From contig NZ_JBHUOZ010000003.1 in the NCBI RefSeq assembly GCF_042686025.1, forward strand, positions 2,480,001 through 2,544,000: 64,000 nucleotides of DNA, read 5' to 3'. Positions 57,800 through 64,000 of this stretch are shown here, in pieces (within the stretch, counting starts at the first letter, position 1; each line of letters starts with the position of its first letter). Both the position numbers and the translations under genes were made by a program. This DNA comes from Terrimonas rubra (GTDB lineage: Bacteria; Bacteroidota; Bacteroidia; Chitinophagales; Chitinophagaceae). The notes under the pieces were generated by a model. It searched no databases. It worked only from the letters and a program-made list of their open reading frames with translations, and was not told where the DNA came from.

Positions 57800-58301
57800 A
57801 TGAATACGATTAATAAGAAAAGGGATTACACCAAGTTTTTTACTTATCCTGAGACCTCGGAATTTATGGCAGACCTATTGAACCCACAACCCCATCAGGT
57901 AATTTTAGAACCGTCTGCCGGTAATGGTGCTTTGGTAAAAGCTGTCAAGAAAAAGTGTCCCGAAACAAAAGTATTTGCAGTTGAACTATATCCGGAATGG
58001 AAAAAAGATTTAGAGAGCATTGCCGATGTAGTTGTATTAAAAGACTTTTTAGAATTTACAGGAATGCAACCAAAATATAGTGGGTGTATTGCTAATCCCC
58101 CGTTTGGTAATGGAGTAGATTTGGATGCCCATATTAAAAAAAATGATTAGGCTTTGTAGGTCAAAAGCAAAGCTGGTAATTTTAGTGCCTGCCGATTATC
58201 TTCCGGAATTTGACCATAAAAGCTACCCGCTTATAAACTGTTCAAAAAACAGTGATGGAACAACAACAGAAATCAAAATTATTGAATTTACAAAACGATG
58301 A
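57800..58301 (+). pseudogene. Adenine-type DNA methyltransferase with a poly-A frameshift
   Basis: The first frame (57800-58150) has methyltransferase motif I, EPSAGNGALV, and the catalytic NPPFGNG motif, and then meets TAG after a run of eight A residues (58136-58143). Shifting frame in that run (dropping one A) continues at 58143 as MIRLCRSKAKLVILVPADYL...IIEFTKR to a TGA at 58299-58301. Joined, this gives about 167 residues of a coherent class I N6-adenine methyltransferase. It is either a pseudogene, a slippage-expressed gene or a sequencing error. Its stop overlaps the ASCH stub start (ATGA). Confidence 0.8.
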
Positions 58302-58345
58302 AAGCACTTACAATTAAACAACCATGGGCATCACTTAAAAATTAA
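58298..58345 (+). pseudogene. N-terminal stub of an ASCH-domain gene
   Basis: The frame reads MKALTIKQPWASLKN and stops. MKALTIKQPWA is the signature beginning of ASCH-domain proteins, which are about 100-150 residues long. Everything past codon 13 is missing, so this is a deletion remnant. It overlaps the end of the frameshifted methyltransferase by four bases. Confidence 0.7.
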
Positions 58346-58352
58346 AAAAGCA

Positions 58353-58694
58353 ATGAATAGAAACTTAGACGCTGAAATAGTAGAGAGAATATTTGGTTGG
58401 GTAATAATTCCTGTTAGCTTAGATTACAACGGTGAAAACGCCTGTGAAATACTTTATCCGCCAAACCAAAAACCAACACAAGACTTTTACAATACCCTTC
58501 CACGGGTTGGTAGGGTTCATAAAGGGTGGCATGCTCCAAGATATAGCGGAGATTTAAGACAGGCAATTGAACTGTGTAAACATGTTAAATTAGAACTATC
58601 TGTTATAGATATGCCAACTAATCCGGAAGTTCTCGCCAAGTATGCGTTAGACTGGTGGGATAAAACCCAGCTTCAAAATCCGAATACAAAATAG
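58353..58694 (+). CDS. Phage ABA-sandwich-like protein (BC1872 type)
   Basis: A 113-residue protein that starts NRNLDAEIVERIFGWVI and has PRYSGDLRQAIELCKHVKLELSVI, a layout like the phage ABA-sandwich family (NRExDxxVAExVFGW...YSTDIxxAWE). The family is common in phages; its function is unknown. Confidence 0.65.
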   Translation: MNRNLDAEIVERIFGWVIIPVSLDYNGENACEILYPPNQKPTQDFYNTLPRVGRVHKGWHAPRYSGDLRQAIELCKHVKLELSVIDMPTNPEVLAKYALDWWDKTQLQNPNTK

Positions 58695-58741
58695 TTTGAG
58701 TTCAGCAAAAAATGAAAAATCGAATACAAATAAAAATATCA

Positions 58742-59260
58742 ATGGCAAAAGTAATTACGTTTAGTCGGTATTTCCCAAAGGGACACCCTAAAGAAGGTCA
58801 GCCGACATTTTTTGTAGAAGCATTTTTAAAGGGCAATCGTTCAAAAGTCGTTGTACCATCTTTACAAAACACTTTTAATTATGACGAATTAGAAATAGGT
58901 TTTGCGAAAACACACACTATTAGGGCTGGTAAAAGGTTTAAGACGGGGGATATTTTCAGTCCTCGTGTTTGGTCGGGCAAACCTTATCGCAGCCCACAAA
59001 TTGTTTTTGCCCCTGATACTTTAGTAAAACAGGTTTGGGACTTTAGTATTTTTCAGGATAATTTGACCGGAAGTACAATGTTTTCCATAGACGGGATAGG
59101 TTATGATTGTGATTATCGCCCAGGAACACATGCCCACTATTTACTTTTTGAGCTTTCAACAAATGATGGCTTGAAATTAGATGATTTTATGTCTTGGTTT
59201 AAATATCCTCAGCCATTTGAGGGACAGATTATAAGCTGGTCAGGAAATGAAGGTTATTAA
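58742..59260 (+). CDS. PUA/ASCH-like phage protein
   Basis: A 172-residue protein starting AKVITFSRYFPKGHPKEGQPTFFVEAFL. The block KTHTIRAGKRFKTGDIFSPRVWSGKPYRSPQIVFAPD resembles the RNA-binding groove region of PUA/ASCH-fold proteins of phages. The open frame begins at 58712, but ATG 58742 gives the typical N-terminus. The role is unknown; RNA or modified-base binding is possible. It is the last rightward gene, ending in a perfect palindrome. Confidence 0.65.
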   Translation: MAKVITFSRYFPKGHPKEGQPTFFVEAFLKGNRSKVVVPSLQNTFNYDELEIGFAKTHTIRAGKRFKTGDIFSPRVWSGKPYRSPQIVFAPDTLVKQVWDFSIFQDNLTGSTMFSIDGIGYDCDYRPGTHAHYLLFELSTNDGLKLDDFMSWFKYPQPFEGQIISWSGNEGY

Positions 59261-59304
59261 TGGTGTCAACTAGCATTAATATATTAATGCTAGTTGACAC
59301 CATT
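59259..59304. terminator. Perfect 46-bp palindrome between convergent genes
   Basis: Arms of 22 bases (59259-59280 and 59283-59304, core TGGTGTCAACTAGCATTAAT) flank AT, making 46 bases of unbroken symmetry. It covers the stop codon of the plus-strand gene and touches the stop of the minus-strand gene. It probably ends transcription from both sides, although T-runs are short; it might also be a recombination or protein-binding site. Confidence 0.75.
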
Positions 59305-59654
59305 TATTTACCATTGAGTAAAACTTCCAATAATTTCAGCGTGTCCAGATCAATAGTTTTCCCCGACCAGTCGTGATTGTCTTTTTTATGAACCTTTTTG
59401 GTAGGCTCTATTCCGTAGTTTTTCACTAGGTAATCTATTATCCGGCCGAGCAACAGCACATCTTTTTCAGCCAGGCCACCAACAGATTGCATCCAGGTAT
59501 TTGATTTTCGGTAAAGGTGTTTGTCAAGTACTGCCCTCTTGGCCCCACCGGTTACCTCGAACTTCCAAAGGCTGGTACCGGGGTATATCCGAGCAATTTT
59601 TACCTTGTATTTCCGCCTGTTAGTGAACCTAATATGTAAGTTTTCCCATTCCAC
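59304..59654 (-). CDS. 116-residue phage protein
   Basis: A basic protein (WENLHIRFTNRRKYKVKIARIYPGTSLWKFEVTGGAKRAVL, VLLLGRIIDYLVKNYGIEPTKKVHKKDNHDWSG) with a strand-rich first half. No family recognised. It is the leftmost of the minus-strand genes on the right side of the prophage. Confidence 0.6.
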   Translation of the reverse strand: MEWENLHIRFTNRRKYKVKIARIYPGTSLWKFEVTGGAKRAVLDKHLYRKSNTWMQSVGGLAEKDVLLLGRIIDYLVKNYGIEPTKKVHKKDNHDWSGKTIDLDTLKLLEVLLNGK

Positions 59655-59849
59655 CGGTCAAAAATACTAAATATTTTAGCAATTAAGTAGAATTTTAAGC
59701 AAAAAAAAGGAAACGAGTTTTTTAAAATATAATCCAACGAACGGATTAATTCATTTTTTTAAAACAAATCTAATATTAGGATCTAAAAAGTTTTCTCATA
59801 CCAGAAAACCGCCCACATTGGTGCGGCTATGTTTGGGTTATTAGGAGTA

Positions 59850-60038
59850 CTAATGTGCTGCTGCAAATCTTAAAGCATTCGCCAGGCTTCCATATTTTTC
59901 ACGGCACTTATCAATTACCGACGGCTCCACCTGGACCGTGGTGTTTTTGACCGGTTCAAGCCCCTGCTCCTCCCGACTCTTACGGCCTGCAGTCTTATGG
60001 CCTCCGTTGAATTTACGCTTATCGATTTTATTTTTCAT
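59850..60038 (-). CDS. 62-residue ribbon-helix-helix-like protein
   Basis: A basic protein with GGHKTAGRKSREEQGLEPVKNTTVQVEPSVIDKCREKYGSLANALRFAAAH. The strand TTVQVEPSVIDKCREKYGSLANALRFA fits a ribbon-helix-helix unit. Start ATG 60038, overlapping the upstream gene by 11 bases. A CCGC/GCGG hairpin at about 59808-59827 may be its terminator. Confidence 0.6.
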   Translation of the reverse strand: MKNKIDKRKFNGGHKTAGRKSREEQGLEPVKNTTVQVEPSVIDKCREKYGSLANALRFAAAH

Positions 60039-60318
60039 GATTCTTAATATATTGATCAAGTGCTAATCGCACAATATGTGAATGATTTATACTCTTGCTA
60101 AGAAATTCGTGGTGTTCTTTGGTAAGGTTTATTATTTTTTTATAAGACGCTTTCCTCTGCTTTCCGTCTCGCTGTAAAATGCCTAATTGCGACGCCTTCC
60201 ACTGGATAGCGTCTTTACTCCGATCGAAAATTGCACATAATACTGCTATATGTGTAGCCTTGTAGTGCTTTTCCAGGTAAGTAAGTTCCTGAGCGTTCCA
60301 CTCTTTATTCCCGGCCAT
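60028..60318 (-). CDS. Myb/SANT-like HTH protein of the prophage
   Basis: A 96-residue protein. The N-terminal EWNAQELTYLEKHYKATHIAVLCAIFDRSKDAIQWKASQLGI is a helix-turn-helix of the Myb/SANT or phage GcrA-like kind; the C-terminal KEHHEFLSKSINHSHIVRLALDQYIKN looks like the helical part of a ribbon-helix-helix. It is likely a small regulator, perhaps acting at the palindromes near 60.77 kb (inference). Confidence 0.65.
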   Translation of the reverse strand: MAGNKEWNAQELTYLEKHYKATHIAVLCAIFDRSKDAIQWKASQLGILQRDGKQRKASYKKIINLTKEHHEFLSKSINHSHIVRLALDQYIKNHEK

Positions 60319-60322
60319 AATA

Positions 60323-60640
60323 TTAGTTAATCTGGTAGTCAAGACAATCTTCTACACTTTCAAACTCCTCAGTAAATTCTCCGTTTTCGTTCAATTGCCA
60401 TTCATTCAACATATTACCCCTGCCATATCCGTTTTGCGTGTTTTTGTTTAAAACAAAAGAAAAGTAATTATCATACTCTCCATTTGACAGGTTATTGGCA
60501 TAATTAGCTGAGTGATCAGATACTCTGATTTTAAAAACCTTATCATTAATTGATAAAGTAAAGTAAGTTGTTCCGGATAAATCTTTAAACAACTCTCTCA
60601 CTAAAGTTCCAGCGGCATCTATTGTAGTAACATTTTTCAT
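60323..60640 (-). CDS. 105-residue phage protein
   Basis: An acidic protein (TTIDAAGTLVRELFKDLSGTTYFTLSINDKVFKIRVSDHSANYANN, then NEWQLNENGEFTEEFESVEDCLDYQIN). Start ATG 60640, although the frame reaches 60688. It heads a three-gene overlapping run with the two DNA-binding proteins. Function unknown. Confidence 0.6.
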   Translation of the reverse strand: MKNVTTIDAAGTLVRELFKDLSGTTYFTLSINDKVFKIRVSDHSANYANNLSNGEYDNYFSFVLNKNTQNGYGRGNMLNEWQLNENGEFTEEFESVEDCLDYQIN

Positions 60641-60759
60641 TTTTAAAATTTTGCGGGGTGATCGGTTTGGTAGATCAAAGATAAGCATTTGAATTAAAAC
60701 GCCAAATATTTTTTAATATTTTTTTGATTGATTTCTTTAATAGAAAACACTTAAATATA

Positions 60760-60815
60760 TTTTGTATAATACAAAAAGTATGTATATTTGTATAACAAAG
60801 TATACAAATTGTATA
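60760..60815. promoter_or_regulatory. Cluster of TTGTATA/TATACAA palindromes over a promoter
   Basis: TTTTGTAT-A-ATACAAAA (60760-60776), ATTTGTATA-N6-TATACAAAT (60786-60809) and TATACAA-A-TTGTATA (60801-60815) are perfect inverted repeats. They cover a plus-strand promoter, TTTG (60761-60764)-N18-TATATTTG (60783-60790). Five half-sites in 56 bp indicate tight control by a dimeric regulator. Confidence 0.7.
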
Positions 60816-60921
60816 ATTTAATCCTTACCCTCACTTAATCCGGCAAGTATAACTACCCACTCTATGTAAGACAAAAAATTGCCACCCAGTATCAAAGCGA
60901 AGTTTTTTCTTCGCTTTTTTC
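60797..60921 (+). ncRNA. Candidate small RNA, about 125 nt
   Basis: A consensus promoter (TTTG-N18-TATATTTG, ending 60790) is followed by about 100 bp with no plus-strand open frame and then an intrinsic terminator: AAGCGAAG (60895-60902), six T, CTTCGCTT (60909-60916) and a T-rich tail. Both flanking genes are on the minus strand, so the terminator cannot serve them. No known RNA family is recognised. Confidence 0.6.
60895..60921 (+). terminator. Terminator of the candidate small RNA
   Basis: AAGCGAAG-TTTTTT-CTTCGCTT followed by TTTTC TTTTT. The polarity is clearly plus-strand. Confidence 0.82.
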
Positions 60922-60996
60922 TTTTTAAAGGCGTTGAGAATTGGATATATGAATGTCGCCTGAATATTTGTATTGTACATTTCATACATAAACGAC

Positions 60997-61021
60997 AAAA
61001 AGCCCCAACTAAGGAGCTTTT
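60997..61021 (-). terminator. Terminator of the 65-residue protein gene
   Basis: AAAAGCCCC and GGAGCTTTT pair imperfectly (60997-61021), with an A-run on the left giving a minus-strand U-tract, 19 bp behind the stop codon at 61040. Confidence 0.6.
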
Positions 61022-61039
61022 GAGTAGTGTTTGACCATT

Positions 61040-61237
61040 TTAAGATTTTGAAAGTGGCATATTCTTCAAAAATGGAGATAATTCAGCCAGCTTTTTTCTG
61101 ATTTGTTTTTCCTCATCCGGAGAAAATGTAAGGGGGTTGCCTTTAGTATTGCGGCCAACGATTTTATACCGGTGATTTTTAATGTGTGGTAAAAAGTCAG
61201 CAAAGAAAGGCTCTGCTTTAATATATTTCCAAACCAT
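61040..61237 (-). CDS. 65-residue phage protein
   Basis: A basic protein (WKYIKAEPFFADFLPHIKNHRYKIVGRNTKGNPLTFSPDEEKQIRKKLAEL). No family recognised. It has its own terminator. Confidence 0.55.
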   Translation of the reverse strand: MVWKYIKAEPFFADFLPHIKNHRYKIVGRNTKGNPLTFSPDEEKQIRKKLAELSPFLKNMPLSKS

Positions 61238-61307
61238 AGTATTTTATTTGAAACAACCCCGGAGTTGAACCAGGTTCAGGCCTTTAACCTTGTTGTTTTG
61301 GAGTGTA

Positions 61308-61556
61308 TTACTTATTATGATACCGGCATCTATCCCCCTCTACCCTTACCGCCATCCTACACCGTTCTTTATTCTTTTTGACTGCTACACAATACATCCG
61401 GTTGGGGTTATGGTGCTGGCAGTAATCGCCCGGCTTTGATACTTTCATCTTACAAGGCGTTTTGTCCTTTTTCACTCCGGCGCAGGTCTGCGAGTAACCG
61501 GCCAGGGAAATAAAAATTAAGGCTAAAATTAGCACAACTTGCTTTACTTTTGTCAT
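61308..61556 (-). CDS. Secreted Cys-rich repeat protein (DUF5763-like)
   Basis: An 82-residue protein with a signal peptide (about 1-22, ending AGYSQ) and two related units: CAGVKKDKTPCKMKV...YCQHH and CVAVKKNKERCRMAV...RCRYH. Each has three cysteines and one or two histidines, so each may fold around disulfides or a zinc ion. It resembles DUF5763-type proteins of Bacteroidota. A periplasmic or secreted product in a prophage suggests an effect on the host or competitors (inference). Confidence 0.7.
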   Translation of the reverse strand: MTKVKQVVLILALIFISLAGYSQTCAGVKKDKTPCKMKVSKPGDYCQHHNPNRMYCVAVKKNKERCRMAVRVEGDRCRYHNK

Positions 61557-61637
61557 AATTACATTTTTTAAATTGTCGTTTAGAAAGTGTTGGGGTGTTG
61601 GTTGCGAGCCTTCACCCCTTTTTTAATTGGTATAATA

Positions 61638-61874
61638 CTAAGTATTGTGCGTTTTGTCTATAAATCGCATTGCTCCGTTCTTTCCAGCATACATCCCAAC
61701 GCACACCCCATCTTTCACAACATCAAAACAAGTATATTTTATTCTTTCGTAAATTAAATATCCCTTATATTCTATGGGAGCACTTTCAATTTTAATTTGT
61801 GGCTTGCTTCCTGTATAGTTAGGATTGTGAAAAGGGTTTTTATAATAATTTTCGGTTGAATTATTGTTCTTCAT
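61638..61874 (-). CDS. 78-residue phage protein
   Basis: A protein with an Asn-rich start and YKGYLIYERIKYTCFDVVKDGVCVGMYAGKNGAMRFID, a strand-rich fold similar to small phage proteins that begin with a substrate-like IxYKGYxI strand. Function unknown. Confidence 0.58.
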   Translation of the reverse strand: MKNNNSTENYYKNPFHNPNYTGSKPQIKIESAPIEYKGYLIYERIKYTCFDVVKDGVCVGMYAGKNGAMRFIDKTHNT

Positions 61875-61892
61875 CTTTATTTAGTTGTTTGG

Positions 61893-62147
61893 TTATTTTA
61901 TATTGAACATATAATTTTCAACTTGCTCATAACTCCAACCCGGATTATTCCAGTGAGTTAAATACATAAGGTAGATGTCTGTGTCTTTTTCATAATCCAC
62001 ATCAAAGCGGATTTTAGACCTTAGTTCGCACTCCTCCCAATTACAAGAGTGTGCAGACTTAAGAGTAAGGAGAAAAGTACCAGTAGAGGCTAGTAAGGCC
62101 GTGGTAATAAACAGCGCAAAGGCTGCAGCGAGGTAGTTACGTTTCAT
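61893..62147 (-). CDS. 84-residue protein with one membrane helix
   Basis: An N-terminal membrane helix or signal anchor (LAAAFALFITTALLASTGTFLL) is followed by an outside part with two cysteines (SCNWEECELRSK) and an acidic end. No family recognised. Confidence 0.55.
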   Translation of the reverse strand: MKRNYLAAAFALFITTALLASTGTFLLTLKSAHSCNWEECELRSKIRFDVDYEKDTDIYLMYLTHWNNPGWSYEQVENYMFNIK

Positions 62148-62193
62148 AATTTGTCGTTTAGATTTTTATTAAAAGCGGTTGCGAGCCGCGGGG

Positions 62194-62379
62194 TTAGTCG
62201 TTTGATTCAATGTATATGGCGACCGAAGTGCCGATAAATACAATAAGGAAAATTAGCCGAAGTAGCGGATAATCAAAGATCATCCAATTGACAGGGTTAA
62301 GGTCAAGTGCCACAAATGAACCAATCAGATACAAAAAGGCATAATAAGCGATAAGCGCTAAAATGGGTTTGAGTTTCAT
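62194..62379 (-). CDS. 61-residue protein with two membrane helices
   Basis: Two hydrophobic helices (PILALIAYYAFLYLIGSFVAL and LLRLIFLIVFIGTSVAIYI) with short charged ends. A holin-like role is possible but cannot be shown. Confidence 0.5.
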   Translation of the reverse strand: MKLKPILALIAYYAFLYLIGSFVALDLNPVNWMIFDYPLLRLIFLIVFIGTSVAIYIESND

Positions 62380-62384
62380 GTTTG

Positions 62385-62651
62385 TTAAGATTTGTACTCC
62401 GCCGGAAAGTCGGCATCGTCTTTAATGTGTTTGGAAATAGCGTCCAGGATCTCAGATAGGTTATGTTCAGCCCTCAAGAGCTTCATATCATGCTCAAAGT
62501 GACCAACATTCTTAACCTGGTCCTTATTCCCCTCAAACCCTCCTAAAAGAGCTAATAAGGCCATTATACGTTTCTTCCCGTCCAGTGTTTGCGCCCTGAA
62601 CTTAATTGTTGAAACCTCCGGCTTAATAGACCATCCAGATAGATACATCAT
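62385..62651 (-). CDS. 88-residue phage protein
   Basis: A soluble helical protein (STIKFRAQTLDGKKRIMALLALLGGFEGNKDQVKNVGHFEHDMKLLRAEHNLSEILDAISKHI). No family recognised. It is encoded five bases ahead of the two-helix membrane protein. Confidence 0.55.
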   Translation of the reverse strand: MMYLSGWSIKPEVSTIKFRAQTLDGKKRIMALLALLGGFEGNKDQVKNVGHFEHDMKLLRAEHNLSEILDAISKHIKDDADFPAEYKS

Positions 62652-62669
62652 AGTTGAAGGGTTAAGGGG

Positions 62670-62843
62670 TTAATAACGCATTCTACGATTTTGAGCAGCA
62701 ATAGCGGCTTGCTGTCTGTTATATTGTTCTTTACGCTCGGCTTCTCTCTTTTCATTCTGTTTGGCACCAGAATTCATCAGAAAGAAAGTAACAATTAAGA
62801 ACAATACTGCGATTACTGAAACTGTTAATGTTAATGCTCCCAT
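62670..62843 (-). CDS. 57-residue signal-anchor protein with charged tail
   Basis: The frame gives an N-terminal membrane helix (LTLTVSVIAVLFLIVTFFLM) followed by a highly charged, Gln/Arg-rich helix (KQNEKREAERKEQYNRQQAAIAAQNRRMRY). It is the first gene behind a consensus minus-strand promoter at 62882-62913. Confidence 0.55.
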   Translation of the reverse strand: MGALTLTVSVIAVLFLIVTFFLMNSGAKQNEKREAERKEQYNRQQAAIAAQNRRMRY

Positions 62844-62881
62844 GATTGATAGATTTAATAATTAATAATCGAATGACAACA

Positions 62882-62913
62882 CAAATATAGTGACACATTT
62901 TTATATCACCAAA
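62882..62913 (-). promoter_or_regulatory. Consensus promoter of the small-protein operon
   Basis: On the minus strand TTTG (62913-62910), 20 bases, then TATATTTG (62889-62882), an excellent match to the Bacteroidota promoter. The first start codon is 39 bp downstream (62843). Confidence 0.7.
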
Positions 62914-63080
62914 TATTTAGTCAACTATTTTTATACTTTTTTATATTTTTTATCATATCTACTGACCCACAGTAAATTATACCGTACAACAGTCCACCAA
63001 GAAATCATATAAACGATTCTCAGAGCCTTCAAATGACCAAAAAGAGAGTAAAAGAGAAGAAAAAGGCGAAGCCACAGAAA

Positions 63081-63431
63081 CTATTTCATCGGAGAATGAT
63101 CTACACCATTAGTAATATAGTGTACAAGATATCTTTCAAGACCATCAATATAATCTCTACCAAAAGCAGTTAACCTAATACCAGGACATTTATGTTTAGG
63201 ACGCTCAAACTCTTCAATATATCCTATCTGTAATAAAGAAGGCAGCAGCCGGCGATGAAGAACACGCCAATTATATATCTTACCTAACTTATGCTGGGAA
63301 CTGTCACCCCAATAATAAAGCCTTATAAGCACCTTAATCTGTGTTACATTAAGCCTAACACCAGTGTCATTAGCCATACTACGAATAGCATAATGAATAA
63401 AATAGATCCGTAGCAGGTTAAATGACTCCAT
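63081..63431 (-). CDS. Winged-helix (MarR-like) phage protein
   Basis: A 116-residue protein with a MarR-like winged helix: LNVTQIKVLIRLYYWGDSSQHKLGKIYNWRVLHRRLLPSLLQIGYIEEFERPKHKCPGIRLTAFGRDYIDGLERYL. A 237-bp AT-rich gap separates it from the next gene. It may control the minus-strand operon (inference). Confidence 0.65.
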   Translation of the reverse strand: MESFNLLRIYFIHYAIRSMANDTGVRLNVTQIKVLIRLYYWGDSSQHKLGKIYNWRVLHRRLLPSLLQIGYIEEFERPKHKCPGIRLTAFGRDYIDGLERYLVHYITNGVDHSPMK

Positions 63432-63910
63432 AATAATAGTAAACTAGGTTGACTACATATAATTTAAGTGAAATGAGGGGCGGAAAGGGGTGATTCCAAT
63501 TGTTCATAGACAAACAAAATAGTAAAATAATACATCAAATGCCAATAAAAGCGGGTTTATACCAGTTTTTGACAGTAAAATAATCCATCTTTTGAAAAAT
63601 ATGGCAATTCAACTGCTGTTTTCCGTTTCAAGCTCATTTCCGCTTTTATACAAAAACAGGAAATACAACTTATTGATTATCAATAAAACGGTTTTCAGTT
63701 TTCCTTCAAAACGAGTTTTCATGTCACGTTGTCGTGTGTTTTCGTGTGATGTGAGCAGATCAGAACGAGTTTTAGCGGATATATCACAACCAGGTGCCAA
63801 AATCTGGTCTTGAAAACGTGAATGCGCATTCCTGACCCACCCGGTCGCCCGATTGCGTTTCCCGCAGGAATTTGCACCCCCGCTAAATAAATATACACTC
63901 CAATGCTCCA
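63432..63910. other. Stretch without a convincing gene
   Basis: Two opposite reading frames cover part of this stretch (63592-63813 plus, 63609-63911 minus) but neither has protein-like composition. It holds a perfect 12-bp palindrome, GAATGCGCATTC (63820-63831), two copies of AACGAGTTTT (near 63710 and 63764), and a GC-richer part at 63820-63890. The minus frame begins at a TAATG overlap with the next gene, which slightly favours translation. Confidence 0.4.
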
Positions 63911-64000
63911 TTAACACACCCTTTTATTGTAATATTCAAACACCTCATCTAATTGTTTAGGGTCCTTTAAGACGGTGTAATAACATTCTCTGTCGCTTCC
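63911..64000 (-). CDS. Partial gene, C-terminal end only
   Basis: On the minus strand, the window edge enters an open frame reading GSDRECYYTVLKDPKQLDEV and ending YYNKRVC with TAA at 63911-63913. Only 29 residues are visible; too few to name a family. Confidence 0.55.
   Translation of the reverse strand, partial: GSDRECYYTVLKDPKQLDEVFEYYNKRVC

Noticed and set aside
62194..62379. Naming the two-helix protein a holin
   Set aside because: No endolysin or spanin genes are nearby and two helices alone are not diagnostic.
63034..63174. A short lysine-rich plus-strand frame
   Set aside because: Most of it is antisense to the winged-helix gene and there is no promoter or terminator to support it.

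Overview
The window reads as a chromosome segment of a Bacteroidota bacterium, most likely of the Chitinophagaceae. The evidence is the gene families (OMP_b-brl_3 barrel, LytTR/His_kinase pairs, GH92 and GH78, DUF4291, DUF6948), the near absence of Shine-Dalgarno sequences, and many promoters of the Bacteroidota type (TTTG, about 18-20 nt, TAnnTTTG). The assignment rests on reading the sequence; no database search was run. A sharp boundary near 42.79 kb separates ordinary chromosome on the left from an integrated phage that runs off the right edge.

Left part (1-42.46 kb). A possible NAD/ADP-ribose and nucleic-acid-repair run comes first: an ADP-ribosylation/crystallin J1-type protein, a DUF4291 protein, KptA RNA 2'-phosphotransferase, a PPP-type phosphatase and a SMUG2-like uracil-DNA glycosylase. 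An MFS exporter and a 2-hydroxyacid dehydrogenase follow. A LytTR regulator with a TPR histidine kinase lies downstream of three 21-bp-phased repeats. Next are a GNAT, a YggS-type protein, a divergent NQO-like reductase/LysR pair, a divergent NmrA/HxlR pair, an alcohol dehydrogenase, fabF with a thioesterase, and a TetR-SDR-DUF2798 locus with two copies of one palindromic operator; the DUF2798 gene carries an in-frame amber stop. A DinB protein, an outer-membrane barrel protein with a divergent LytS/LytTR pair (same repeat motif in the shared promoter), a three-subunit molybdenum hydroxylase operon, lipoproteins, an alpha-L-rhamnosidase/GH92 pair, several hydrolases and oxidoreductases, and an AraC/siderophore-interacting protein/CDF metal cluster complete this part.

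Prophage (about 42.79 kb to beyond 64 kb). The left attachment site is recognisable as the last 18 nt of a tRNA-Ser gene on the minus strand, followed by that tRNA's own terminator. The integrase and the intact tRNA must lie beyond the window. The phage part has a repressor/Cro-like switch with three copies of a 13-bp motif, a recombination module (SSB-like, RecT-like, PDDEXK exonuclease), an HNH-like protein, a DUF4373 replication protein with a DnaC-like loader, a RuvC-like resolvase, and many small unrecognised genes. Right of 59.3 kb the genes run on the minus strand and are mostly tiny membrane or DNA-binding proteins.

The prophage shows decay: a premature stop at 52.93 kb, a poly-A frameshift in an adenine methyltransferase and a 15-codon stub of an ASCH-domain gene. 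It also contains two YopX genes sharing a 117-bp identical block, a Gly-Asn/Tyr/Asp repeat protein built from a 36-bp minisatellite and (GGCAAC)11, a perfect 46-bp palindrome, and a likely small RNA of about 125 nt whose promoter is buried in palindromic half-sites (60.76-60.92 kb). No structural, lysis or packaging genes are visible in this window.
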